A stretch of 64,000 nucleotides of DNA, taken from contig JAGTTD010000001.1 in the NCBI GenBank assembly GCA_018398585.1, positions 6,822,501 to 6,886,500 of the forward strand. The letters run 5' to 3'. The position numbers were made by a program, and so were the translations under genes. Every line of letters begins with the position of its first letter. The first letter of the stretch is position 1. Source of the stretch: Simmondsia chinensis. Taxonomy: Eukaryota; Streptophyta; Magnoliopsida; Caryophyllales; Simmondsiaceae. Below are positions 1 through 11,650 of this stretch, one piece after another. The notes under the pieces are model-generated. The model had not been told where the DNA came from. It ran no database searches and saw only the letters and a list, made by a program, of their open reading frames with translations.

Positions 1-600
1 AGTCTGGAAAAAAAAAAATATTTTTGATTTTTTTTAATTTGGTGATATTTTTTCTATGAATTGTGGGAGTTCTAAAAAGTATTAATTTTTGTAATTTGGT
101 AGTAGTTTTGGTCAAGTTTTTAAGTGTCAGTAGTGGAGCACTTTTTTTTTTTTTTTTTTTAATTGAGAATTGGAGACCTTCTCTCAATGCAAAATTCTAC
201 TTATACTTATAGGGTTTCAGACATATGCACCATCTTAAAGGGTTAATTTTGTCCACTTTGAAATATGTTGGTGTCATACGTTTATCATTGACTGCTACAA
301 AATTGAAAAGATTCATCCTTATATCACATGCAAATGTGAGCATAAGTAACCAATAAAGTTTCTAAACATGATTAACCGAAACTTTAATTTTCTACATCAA
401 TGATCTTGTTTTTTTCTCTATACATGGAAATCTAAAAAAATTTATTACTAATTTTGAGTGAAGTCGATTCTAACAATGACCCGGATGGAATATAAATTAT
501 AGAATATCAAATGAAAGAGGAATTAAAGTATTGGACATTATAAATAAAATTGAAGAATTATTGAAATTTGATTGAATAACTAAATGGCATGATTGTCATT
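1..600. other. AT-rich sequence, no gene seen
   Basis: Very AT-rich with several homopolymer A and T runs (for example a T tract near 142-162). I see no coding region, RNA gene or clear transposon end. The 5' UTR of the downstream LINE may begin in its last part, but no 5' boundary or target duplication could be fixed. Confidence 0.5.
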
Positions 601-616
601 GTAGAAGGCAAGGCAT

Positions 617-2683
617 GGAGAGAGAGAATGTCAGAAACTCAAACACATTTTCAAATTCAAATTCAATGAATACACAATCTTTGTGGATAATCTTCCAAAG
701 AATATAACAACTACATGGCTGAGGAATACGTTCAATAATCATGGTAATGTGGTGGATGTACACATACCACAACGAATGAGAACCAATAGAACGCTCAAGT
801 ATGGGCTTGTGAGATACAACTCACAAGGTGAAGCACGGAAGGCGGTGAAAGAAGCAAACGGGTGTTGGGTAACACACAACAAAATCTGGGTCCAAATGGC
901 AAGATTCGGCAAGAATACAAACCAAAATGTGAGAACAAAATTTTTCAATGAGGCACCATAGCAGAGGAAAGAAGATAAGATCAATGCAAATGTCCTAAAA
1001 GGCAAGAAGATAGTGAAAGTGAAGAGAAGATATGAGGATAAAGCTGAAACTAGCCATGAAGGAAAATGCAGATCTTGCGCTGAGAAAGCAGAACACAAAG
1101 TCATACATGGTGTGTCCTATGAGTTCAGGAAGGAAAAACTAAGGAGAACTTTGATTGCAGAAACAATGGAAGATACTGAAATTCAAAGAATTGAGAAAGA
1201 ACTATGCAACAATGATATACAAGGTGCTTAAGTGCAGCACATGGGAGGAACCAAGTTTGCCATTGCACTCCCCACTGAAGAACAAAGGAACTCGCTGTTA
1301 TAGGACAATCCAGACTGGCTGAGATCAATGTTTGTTAAGATCAAAAAATGGTATGAATTTGACACATGTAGAAAAAGGAAAGCATGGCTATATTGTTATG
1401 GAGTGCCATTACATGCATGGAGTGTGCACAATTTCACTGAAATAGGGATGTTCTAGGGAAGAGTTATTGCTGTTGACAGTATTTGTAAGGCTGAAGGATC
1501 CTTGGAGGTAGGCAGAATATTGGTGGAAACTGAACAAAGTTCTTTAATTGATGAAACTGCAGAATACATTGTAGGACAAGGAAGACATCTGATACATGTT
1601 CTTGAAGGAGGCATGCTGCAAACTGAGAAGGTCTTATCTTGGAAAAGAGAAAATGAGAGACAAAAAAATAAAACACAACAGTCACCTGAATGCGAGATGG
1701 GAACCAGTTGGAGGGATGATGCACAGATGCAAAATTTACATGAAGACACGCTGAAAGAGATCAAACATACTGCAATGGAGGATAATATAAAGGAAGAAAA
1801 TGATGAGGTGGAAAGCAAAGCATTAATTGCAACTGAAAAGTCTCTACAAAAGCCAAACAAAAAGTACATAAAGAAGGCAGGAAAAGGACAAGTTAAAGAA
1901 AAAGAAGGAAATAAAGAAAGCAAAAGTTCTGGTGAAAAAAGTCAAATTTCATTCCCCTACTTCACCAATGCTGCACATAATGACGCAGCTCAACAAAGCT
2001 TGGAAAAGAAGGAGAAGCATCACCCTGCAACAACTTTAAAAGTAAAGGAGATCATAGCAAGCAAAGAGTGGAAATCACCAGGCATTGAAGTGGCCTGTTA
2101 GTAAGAACCAGTAAAGCCGTGGGTCTACAGTAGACAAAGGTTTGAAAGACTAGAGAGCCAGTCTGAGAAATCAAAACGTGGAGATACATATGCAGAATCA
2201 ATAGAAGAGGAAAGTTCAGATGATGATTTCCTGCCAGGCTTTGTTAATTTGTTTGATGTGAGCATTGTGCAAGAGACACCAACTCAGCATGGAGAATGCA
2301 ACCACATTCCTCGAGAGAAGGAGGACGAACCCTGCTCTACTCAACATGGACAACAAACGGATGTGAATGCTGATGATTTCATCGAAAGTGAAACTGATAC
2401 ACCATCACAATCCACAAGAAAAGACAGCACTGGAGACAGAGCAAGGAAGGTATGGAAAGCTGGGAATGAGATTGGCATTATGTGGAATGGAGTTGTTGTT
2501 GATGATATAGAAACACAGCTGAGAAAATCCAAGGGGCTAAAAAGGGTGGTAAAAAGACAGACAAAAAGATTCCAAAGGGAAACACAAGAAGTGCTGACAA
2601 CTGTGAAGCATGAAAATTTTAATATGGAATGTCAATGGGATGAACTCAAAGCAGAAGAAAACAATGGTAAGGGATGTAATTAA
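617..2683 (+). pseudogene. LINE A ORF1, RRM-containing nucleic-acid-binding protein (broken)
   Basis: In L1 elements ORF1 protein coats the RNA. One reading frame runs from about 617 to a stop at 2684 with only point stops inside (for example at 959, 1229, 1454 and 2099). Residues encoded at 670-890 form an RNA recognition motif: an RNP2-like IFVDNLP strand and an RNP1-like KYGLVRY strand with the usual spacing. A second block at about 1240-1480 (motifs FVKIKKW and GVPLHAW) resembles the DUF4283-type region of plant LINE ORF1. The C-terminal third is acidic and lysine-rich, with DDDFLPGF near 2220-2240. The original start codon is not clear: ATGs at 615 and 666 are out of frame with the RRM, so one is lost or shifted. 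Family assignment is good; function is inferred from plant L1 elements with RRM-type ORF1. Confidence 0.8.
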
Positions 2684-2691
2684 ATAGAAAA

Positions 2692-5600
2692 GACCGGACA
2701 TTGCATGTTTCCTTGAAACTAAAATCTATGACAGGAAGCAGAATGTTGCTAAAGCGATATGGCAGCAGTCTGAATTCTCTTCTGAATTTATTGCTGCATC
2801 TGAGAGTGGATCTGGAGGGATTTTGGCAGTATGGGACAGAGATTGGATGGTAGTAAGCACAATGCAAGCGAGCTCCAACTGGTTGTGTCTCAAAGGGAGA
2901 GTTTTACATGCTGATTTTCTGTGTGCCATCATAATGGTCTATGCCCCAACAACCACAGTGGACAGACTGCACATATGGGAGGAATAGCAGCAAGTCATTC
3001 AAGGATTAAACTGCCCAACGATAATCACAGGGGACATGAATGAAGTGTTGAATTTGGAAGACAGAAAAGGAATGAAGAGTGTGACAAGAGGTATGAAAGA
3101 TCTCAAGAACTTTGTGCAACAATGTGGCCTCATTGACCTTCCTTTGATTGGGAGAAAATTTACTTGGGGAAGAGGTAAATCACTGAGCAGAATTGATAGG
3201 ACTTTGATCACACCTGATTGGCTTGCAAAATATCCTGATATCAAGCAGTGGGGATTGAAGAAGAGGCTATCTGATCATGCAGCCTTAATGATTGAAACTC
3301 AGAGGGTGAACTGGGGCCAAACCCCCTTCAGAAACCTGGATTGTTGGCTAAGCAGGAAGGATTATTGGCAAGTTATCAAGCAAGAATGGGAGAGCAACCA
3401 AGAAGATAATGTTGACCAAAAGTTGAAGAAGATAAAAATCAGTGTGCAAAGGTGGAACAAAGAAAGATTTGGTGATATAAACACACGAATCAGACAGCTA
3501 GAAGTAGCACTTGATGAAATTGACAAACTTCTAGAAGAGGAAGACATTGATGTAGAATTGGAGGCTAGAAGGAAAGCTGCGTGGGTACAACTTGACAAAT
3601 GGTACCTCAAACGAGAACAGATGTGGAGGCAAAAGTCTAGGTGCAAGTTCATTACATAAGGAGATAGAAATACTAAGTATTTCTTCACCTTGACTAAAGC
3701 AAGGTTGAGGAAAAATCAGATACATTCCCCCAAAAACCAAAATCAGAGCATGCAACAACCTAAGGTGATCAAGGAAGCAGTGATTTACCACTTTAAACAG
3801 CTGTACAATGATGTTGAACAACCCAACAGAAGACCTTCATTGGAAGGATTGCCTCTTCCAATGCTGAATTCCCATGATGTTGAGCAGTTGGAAAAGGAGA
3901 TTACTGATGAGGAAGTCAAAGGAGCTGTGTGGACATGTAACCCATCAAAAGCACTAGCGTATGATGGGTTCAACTTCAAATTCATTAGGAAAGCATGGGA
4001 CATCATTGGTCTAGATGTAACTGATTTTGTGAAAAGGTTCTTCAATGCCTATGAGTTACCTACAAGAACAAATGTTACTTGGGTCACTCTCCTGCCCAAA
4101 AAAACAGGTGCTTCAGGACTTGAGGAGTTCAGACCGATAAGCATGGTGGGATGTTTGTACAAGATAATCGCAAAGGTGTTAGTTAAACGTCTTGTTCCTG
4201 TGTTACCTCTCTTAATAGGTGAATCTCAAATGGCATTTGTTAGGAATAGACAGATTATGGATGGAGCTTTGATTGCTAATGAAGTGGTGCAATGGTCCAA
4301 AAGATTTAAAGCAGAAGGGGTCATATTGAAGCTTGATTTTAGAAAGGCCTATGACACAATGAGATGGGACTTCATAGAGGAAGTATTGTTCACAATGGGT
4401 TTTGGCAAAAAATGGAGAAGGTGAATGAAAATATGCATAAGCACCGCCACTGTTTCCATCCTTGTTAATGGATCACCAACTCCACCCATCCCAATGAAAA
4501 GGGGACTTAGACAAGGTGACCCCATATCCCCATTCATTTTTGTTCTTGGAGCTGAAGCATTGAACAGTCTAATGCAGAAAGCACTGCAGAGAGGATACAT
4601 TAAAGGAATGGAGATTGGTGTTAACTACGTAAAAATCACACATCTTTCAATTTGCAGATGATACCATTATATTTGCTGCTGCACATGGGTAGGAAATGAG
4701 AAGAATCAGTTGGTTGTTGGATTGCTTTCACATGATGTCTGGATTGGAAATCAACAACTAGAAATCAACTTTGATTCCATTAAACAAAAGTGACATATGG
4801 GCTACAAAAGCTGCAAAGATACTTCAATGCAACAAAGGTAAACTACCAATCATGTACGTGGGGCTGCCGCTTGGTGCAAATTGGAAAAGAATCAGAACAT
4901 GGGACCCGGTCATTGAAAAAATTCAAAAAAGATTAGCGGGATGGAAAGCAAAAACCTTATCAAGGGCTGGAAGGCTCATGCTCATCAAAGTAGTCCTACA
5001 AAACCTACCAACCGACTACTTGTCCTTGTTCAAAATACCAAAAATGGTTGCCAAGAGAATCAACAGAATGCAACAGGACTTCTTCTGGCAACATAGTGCA
5101 GATAAAAAAGCTATACCTCTGTTAAAATGGGAGGTCATTCAAAAACCAAAGGAGCTTGGAGGACTAGGAGTTGGAGACATTGTCATGAAGAATGCTGGGT
5201 TGTTGTTTAAATGGTGGTGGAGATTTTCTGATGAAAGCCAAGATTTTTGGAAGAGGATAGTCTCAAGCATCCATAGAACACAAGGAAACATTGTAGCAAT
5301 TGGCAACAGAAGAGCTGTTGCTCCTTCCATATGGCATGATATCTTGAATTTCCATGGAGGATCCTCTCAAATTGAATCATGCATCAATAGAGGATGTTCT
5401 TACATTATTGGCAATGGGCTCAATACATTGTTTTGGGAAGACATTTGGATTGATGATTTATCCCTAAAAGACAAATTCCCTCGATTATTCCAGGCATCAC
5501 AACAGCAAGGAAAGAAGATTGGTAAAATGGGCTTTTGGGATGGGCTCATGTGGCAATGGAGCTTCAATTGGAGAAGGCAATTGTTCACCTATGAGTTCAC

Positions 5601-6641
5601 ACAGCTGGATGAGATGTTTCTTCTTCTAGGACCTGTATTCCTTTGTCTTGACAAAACTGATGAATGCTGTTGGAGATTTGACACAAAAAGAAAGTATTCT
5701 GTAAAATCTTATTGCTCAACAATTTGGAAAACGCGTGCTGCAGGGCAAACACAGGTAATTAGAGGATTTTGGAAGGGGGCGGTGCCTCCAAAAGTCGAGC
5801 TATTTGTGTGGTTTGTGCTGCTGGACAGAATCAATACCAGAGCCAGCCTTTTGAAACTCAACATCATTGATGAACAAATGAGTAAATGCCCAATGTGTAA
5901 TCGTGCTGCTGAAACAACTGAACACCTCTTTATTCACTGTCAGATTGCTGGATCTGTGTGGACTGCACTTGCTTCCTGGTGGAATCAGCACTTGGTTTGT
6001 CCTGCATCAGTAAAACAATGGTTTGAGCAATGGCATGGTGCTTATGATGGAAGCTTCAAAGGAAAATGCTGCATCGGGTTGCAGTATGGATTAAAGCAGC
6101 AAATGATGATTTCCCTTACTCCATTCACCAAATCATAACAAACATAGATTGCATATCAGAATGGAGAAAGCACACAACTCCGAGAGAGGAAATTCAGTGG
6201 GCTCCTCCACCTGTTGGAACACTCAAATGGAATGTGGATGGATCATCTATAGGTAAACTAGGACCTACAGGTATTGGCGGTGTTCTACGCAATAGCATGA
6301 GTAACATTCCGTGTGTTTTTTCTGTACCAATTGGAATACAAGATTCAAACCATGTCGAGATTGAAGCTATCGAATTTGCATTGGAGACTTCAGTGCAGTG
6401 GGATACAATGAAAGAGTATGCATTAATCATTGAGTCAGATTCAAGAAATGCAGTATCATGGGTCAACAACAGTGAAGCTTCGCCATGGAAAATGAACTAC
6501 ATAATCAATAGAATCCATGTGCTTAGGAAAGATCTCAATTGGGTATCTATTATTCATCAATGAAGAGGAGCAAATCATGTAGCAGACTCACTGGCCAAGA
6601 ATGCAGTGTCAAGGAACTCCCCGCTGGTCGCTTGGACATAA
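2692..6641 (+). pseudogene. LINE A ORF2: endonuclease, reverse transcriptase, zf-RVT, RNase H (broken)
   Basis: ORF2 supplies nicking and target-primed reverse transcription. In order: an endonuclease/exonuclease/phosphatase domain at about 2692-3300 (FLETK, VYAPTT, ITGDMNE, LSDHA); the linker GDRNTKYF near 3660; RT at about 3900-4800 with EFRPISM, LDFRKAYDT, RGLRQGDP and an FADD catalytic box at 4656-4667; zf-RVT at about 5690-6050 (KCPMCNRAAETTEHLF); RNase H at 6190-6610 (WNVDGSS, EIEAIEFAL, ESDS, NHVADSLAK). Breaks: a stop at 2986, one after the residues encoded to 3656, TGA at 4422, a frameshift just before FADD at about 4655, a frameshift near 6068 and TGA near 6561. Several stops sit where a Q or R codon would restore a conserved motif by one C-to-T change. 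Not functional as it stands. Confidence 0.88.
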
Positions 6642-7140
6642 TGATCGCCTACATTTACCAAAAGTATCGACCATAATAGTAAGGATGTATAGACTAGATG
6701 ACTTGCAATTTCATATTTTGTATCAGTGGAATGTATTTTTTGATCTTTTGCTTATGTCCTTTAACATCAAAAGGGCTTGCACATCACATTATGATCAATG
6801 AAATCTCAATTATCGAAAAAAAAAGACATAGAGGTATTATGTCAATTAATTAATATGTGGAATAAATTATAAGATAACAATAATAAACTGTATAATATAA
6901 TAATCAGCCACAATAATCTATTCTACACTATTAAGTAGAAGTGTAGTCCTATCTCAAATAACTTAAAACTCTCATTCTAGCACTCATAGAAAGTGGCTGT
7001 TCATGTTCCAAAACTTTTTTAAAAAAGGAGAATAATTAGCTATCATAAGTCAACATTGGCATTCAAGGCTATAACAATATTGAAATATACATTAGCAACA
7101 CAAAAATTGAAATGCGTTAGTTGTAAAACATAAATGAAAT

Positions 7141-7236
7141 TTAAATTGGACAAATGGAGAGTCATTAAATTGATGAAACCCGATCGTTTCAACGGAAAAT
7201 TAAAATTAAATTGGACAAATGGAGAGTCATTAAATT
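7141..7236. repeat. 31-bp direct repeat, period 65 bp
   Basis: The stretch beginning TTAAATTGGACAAATGGAG occurs identically at 7141-7171 and 7206-7236. The two copies are separated by 34 bp containing CCCGATCG. No coding or transposon signature is attached to it. Confidence 0.9.
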
Positions 7237-8121
7237 AGCCCCTTAGACACGTGCTACTGATTATGTTTTTGTCACAAATTGATATTTCATAAAATAACAA
7301 TTTTCAATACATTGCTATTTTATTATAACCATTTCAAATTCAATTTAAAATTATTTTGGGATAAATTAAAGAAAATATTTATAGTAAGAAAGACTGTATT
7401 AAAAGGGATAAGAAATTGTAAAAGATTTCCATACTCATCTTCAATACATTAATTTCATATCAATAAAAATAAGAATACGAATAGGCAAGGAATAATAATG
7501 ACTTAAAAATCAAAGGTTACAAAACTCAATGGATTCAAAAGTTCCAATAAATAGCAAGTAACAAATTACTCCATTGTAAACACCACAAAATACAAGAAGT
7601 CAACAAAGAAATGCTTGCTCTATAAACACAAGATTACTCTACAAACAAAATATTCCTTTTTTTTTTGGTGAGTTTGCCTTTCCACTTATTGGAGGGAAAA
7701 GGAATTAAAGGGATATGACCACTTAATTGGTAATTGATGGGGAGAAGTGCTGACGAAATGAAGCAGCGACAAGTGGATGAGGTTAGGGATAGTGGTTCAG
7801 AGGTCGTTTGCATATGTAAGCTTAAATGCAAAGCAATGTCATAAAAAAAGATAAGGGAATGTTGAGTTTTTGGCCTTTGTAAAACCAATAATTTACATAT
7901 GCCATTTTTACCACCTAAATAGACAAATCACTAGCAAAACTAAAAATAGCAGCTTATGAGTTTTCTAAGACTTTTTAAAGATATGTATAACTAAAAATGT
8001 GTTGACAAACTCTCATTTTGTTTTATTTTTTATGTTGAAATAATATTATGCTTTATGTTGACAAAATTTCATTTACCACCTAAAAAGATATGTAATTGCT
8101 GCAGTGGTTGGTTTCTTTAAA

Positions 8122-8123
<2 letters not shown>

Positions 8124-8175
<52 letters not shown>
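8124..8175. repeat. (AT)n microsatellite
   Basis: About 26 uninterrupted AT dinucleotides. Likely length-polymorphic. No associated gene. Confidence 0.98.
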
Positions 8176-8177
<2 letters not shown>

Positions 8178-9539
8178 AAGAAGCTTTGGTGGTCATGGGG
8201 TTCTACTGTACATTCTTCCCAGTAAAGGTACCTTTTCATCCTATTTTTTTTGGTCCACTCTATTTGTTTTTATAAACATGCAAGTTAATTGCCACAATTA
8301 TTTTTATAAACCCAGATATAAAATCCAAAAGATATCATTTTATTCCTTTCTATTTCGAAACTTTTTGGAATTGCAATAGATATAAACAATATTCTCAATT
8401 TCAATTGTAATTTTTATCATTATGGTTATGCATAGTATAACTAACTCACATCATTGTATGAGTGTTCATGTACATGTTAAAATATTCTACTTACAATAAT
8501 TATTGAGTTTATTAAGTCTCTATCTATATTACTTTAATATCGCCCCTTTTCAAATGTTAGATCACTATGTCTTTTACACCCCTCCAACAAGTACAACCCA
8601 ATATATTATCTACAATATTCATACTTTAACGTAAAATTTAAACTTTCAATTATTATAACTCTAAGATTTAGAACTCAATAAAATCCTAATGACAAGAAGT
8701 ATCAAACTCAAAAGTTAATCACTAATGACCTATCAAAAATTTTATTGCCATATATTTTATATTTTTCTAATACTTGCGTACCTATAGATACCATCAAATA
8801 TGTAAATTGTTATAATAATGAGTAATACTCTTTTAATATAGATGCAAAAAAAAAGGGCATTCTAAGCGTTGGGATAATTTAAAGTCATTTGATTGACGAT
8901 AAAGCAAAACAATAGTACATGTTATATGTATATTACGTATCACTAAAATATATAAATAATACTCTCAAACTAAAATCCAAAATATAAAACCTATATAATT
9001 TAAATACAAAACTACTAATATATTATAAATTTAATATTATAATAATGCTTTCTTATTTTATGTATTATTGAACATGTTAGTATTACGTTGACAAAAAAAA
9101 AAAAAAAAAACCATGCTAGTATTACAAAAGCAATGGCATACTTAATAATATTAACCTGTAGTTAACATTAAAGATAAATACACAAACATCAATAACATTA
9201 CACATTATACATTTGCAAAAAATGGCTACAAAGAAAAACGTAAATAAAAACATGACAATAATATTCTATTCTAATGTAGCATTACTCTTTCAAGGTACAA
9301 CCCTAGAGAAGTTGTGTCTGCGGGCCCCTAACTCTAAAAATAAAAGGTAAAAACAAAGTTTAACTGAGAAGTAAAAGTGAAATGTAAGTTAGCACAGGAA
9401 GATAGATCATCTAGAACGCAACAGGAAATACGCAACTACTAATTACAACATATTTTCACTGTAGGGAGCAAACTAAAATATTAAGACGCGGGGCCATGAA
9501 GAAAGACCGGACACCAAACTTATTAGCCAATAATTTCAA

Positions 9540-11650
9540 AACCTTTATGGATAAGGTGTTTCGTAATTTACTACAATACCAATTATTAGTTAATGCAAAA
9601 ATTTACAAATTTTTTTGAGAAGGGTAAGCTTCTTTGGAGTTTGAACACTACAACCCTTTGCTTGATCCTAAAAGTAGATGATCCACAAGTTGTTGGGGAA
9701 TGTAGAACGATAGCATGTTGTAATGTGATTTATAAAACTATATTAAAGATTATTGCTAACCGATTGAGTGAAGTTTTGAGTAAGGTGACGAGTGTTGCTT
9801 AAGGAGCCTTTGTTCGTGGTAGATCGATGGTTGAAAATATTCTCTTGGGCCAAGACGTCATTAAGCACTATAGTAGAAAGCAGATATCTCTTCGTTGCTT
9901 TATGAAGATTGACATCAAGAAAGCATACGATACAGTGAGTTGGGACTATCTATTTGATTTACTAGAAGGCTTATACTTTCCGTTGAAGTTCATTGAGTGG
10001 ATCAAGCTCTGTGTTACAACTCCAAGTTTTTCGATTCAATTGAACGGTGAACTTGTGGGATTTTTTCTGGGTGCCCGAGGCTTACGTCAAGGTGATCCAA
10101 TATATCCATATCTTTCTATCTTATGTATGGACTACTTGTTGAGAGAGTTGTTAGAAGTCGGGTCCGATAAATCTTATAGGTTTCATCCTAAATGTCGGAA
10201 ACTAAATTTAACACATTTGATCTTTGCCGATGATCTTCTCCTTTTTTTCTAGAGGAGATCGAGGTTCGAATAATGCTATATGGAATAAGTTTCTTCACTT
10301 TTCGAGCATCTCAGGACTAGAACCGAATCTAATGAAGTGTGGCATATATGTTGCTGGAGTTGAGCCTAGGGACTGAGATGAGATAGCTCAAGGGTTGGTT
10401 TTCTGAATTAAGAATCTTCCTTTGAAGTACTTGGGATATCCGATTTCCGAGGCTAGGCTGAGAATTGACCAATTTGGGCCTTTGTTTGACAAGGTGCGTG
10501 CGCATATTTTTGGTTGGCAACACCAAAAGCTTTCATATGCGGGTCGAAAGGAGCTAATTAATACAATCCTTATGAGCATTATGTCATTCTGGGGCAACAT
10601 TTTTCTCTTTCCTCAAGGTGTTACGCAAGAACTAAAGCGAATTTTTTTAGCCTTCCTATGGTGCGGTATAGATAAAAAGTCTAGGGCTTTTATTCCTCGT
10701 GCTTGGGATAGAGTTTATTGGCCTAAAAATGACGGGGGTATTGGTATTAAATAGATCGAAAATTGGAATATGGCTCAGTTGTTGCGTACCCTCTAGTCTA
10801 TTCAAGATAAAAAGGACTCTTTGTGGCTTCGATGGATACATGTGATTTATATGAATGGGCGTGATTTTTGGCAATTGGGTGGCTTGGTAATGGACTCGGC
10901 TTTTTGGAGAATGTTGCTGCAATGTCGAGTTATGCTTTTGGATCACTTTGGATCTGCTCAGGAGGCTGTCCAGGTGCTGCAATTGTGTGTGAGCCATGGC
11001 TGTTTTCAGTGCACCAAAGCTTACAACCTCTTTCGAGACAAGAAGGAGAAAACTCATTGGGGCCACACCATTTAGGGTAAATTTTCTTTCACTAAACATA
11101 GTTTTATTTTATGGCTGGCGGTGTCGGATGGTTTGTTGACTGAGGATAGATTGCAGAAGCGGGGTGTTATGCTTGCTAGTCGGTGTGCTTTGTGTCATAT
11201 AATGAGAGGGCATTGATTGAGCACTTATTTTTTGAATGTGTGTGGGTTAAGTGTGTTTGGAGAGAGATTTGTCGGTGGAGTGGGATTCTCTTCTCTACGA
11301 ATCTCAATCAATGCTTTGACTGGTTTGGTAAGAAGGTTAGAAGTTGTCTTCTGGAATCGTCTATGAAATGGGCTTGTTTGGCTGCAACGGTTTACACAAT
11401 CCGGGCTACGAGGAATGCAACAATCTTTTAAGATCAAGTTAGGGATCCGGCTTGGGTGATTTGTAAAATTCAGAAACTAGTTTGGTATCGTATAAACTTT
11501 GTGAATTACTATTATGTATTTCGTGTTGAGTTTGGTTTTGTGTTGAGTTTGTTAGTTAGGGCTTTGGGCCTGTATAGGTTTTGATATAGATTGTATATAT
11601 AACTTTTGGTATAATGAGAATTTTAGCACTTGCCTTTTGGCAAAAAAAAT
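9540..11650 (+). mobile_element. LINE B, 5'-truncated L1-type element
   Basis: Only the 3' half of a LINE remains: the RT domain, zf-RVT, a ~200 bp 3' UTR and a terminal A tract at about 11641-11648 preceded by TGCCTTTTGGC. The truncated 5' end is typical of incomplete target-primed reverse transcription and lies somewhere between 9480 and 9590. The tail closely matches that of LINE C (18318-18350), so the two belong to one family. No target duplication was confirmed. Confidence 0.8.
9593..11430 (+). pseudogene. LINE B ORF2 fragment: RT and zf-RVT
   Basis: The RT domain begins mid-way (CRTIACCNVIYKTI at about 9690), followed by GAFVRGRSMVENI, IDIKKAYDTVSWDYL, RGLRQGDPIYPYL and the catalytic FADDLLLFF at about 10225-10250. 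Downstream come NLPLKYLGYPI (10410-10440) and, after 11100, FILWLAVSDGLLTEDRL and the cysteine pair of a zf-RVT domain (ASRCALC near 11172). Stops interrupt it near 9800, 10250, 10374, 10403, 10752, 10795 and 11074. At 9800, 10752, 10795 and 11074 the neighbouring conserved residues imply Q or W codons, so single C-to-T or G-to-A changes explain them. There is no endonuclease because of 5' truncation. I see no RNase H before the tail. Confidence 0.85.

Larger units (their letters stand above)
600..6822 (+). mobile_element. L1-type LINE A, nearly full length, decayed
   Basis: A non-LTR retrotransposon in the usual plant L1 order: ORF1 with an RNA-binding domain, then ORF2 with endonuclease, reverse transcriptase, a zinc-binding zf-RVT domain and RNase H, a short 3' UTR and a terminal A tract at about 6814-6822. 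The ORF1 frame stays open apart from point stops across more than 2 kb, so it is old but structurally complete. No LTRs flank it. The 5' edge is uncertain, and I could not find a convincing target-site duplication next to the A tract. The tail ends in a short AATTATC-type motif before the As. Similar tails occur at 53780 (+) and, inverted, near 55610. Confidence 0.85.
6823..9480. other. AT-rich spacer without recognised genes
   Basis: About 2.7 kb of AT-rich sequence with no coding region I can support. It holds a 31-bp direct repeat (7141-7236), a long (AT)n tract (8124-8175) and several A runs. A short minus-strand open frame near 7634-7888 has no recognisable motif and is probably chance. 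Confidence 0.5.

Noticed and set aside
9593..9802. Separate small gene upstream of LINE B RT
   Set aside because: Its sequence (CRTIACCNVIYKTI) is the start of the RT domain. It is the same broken frame.
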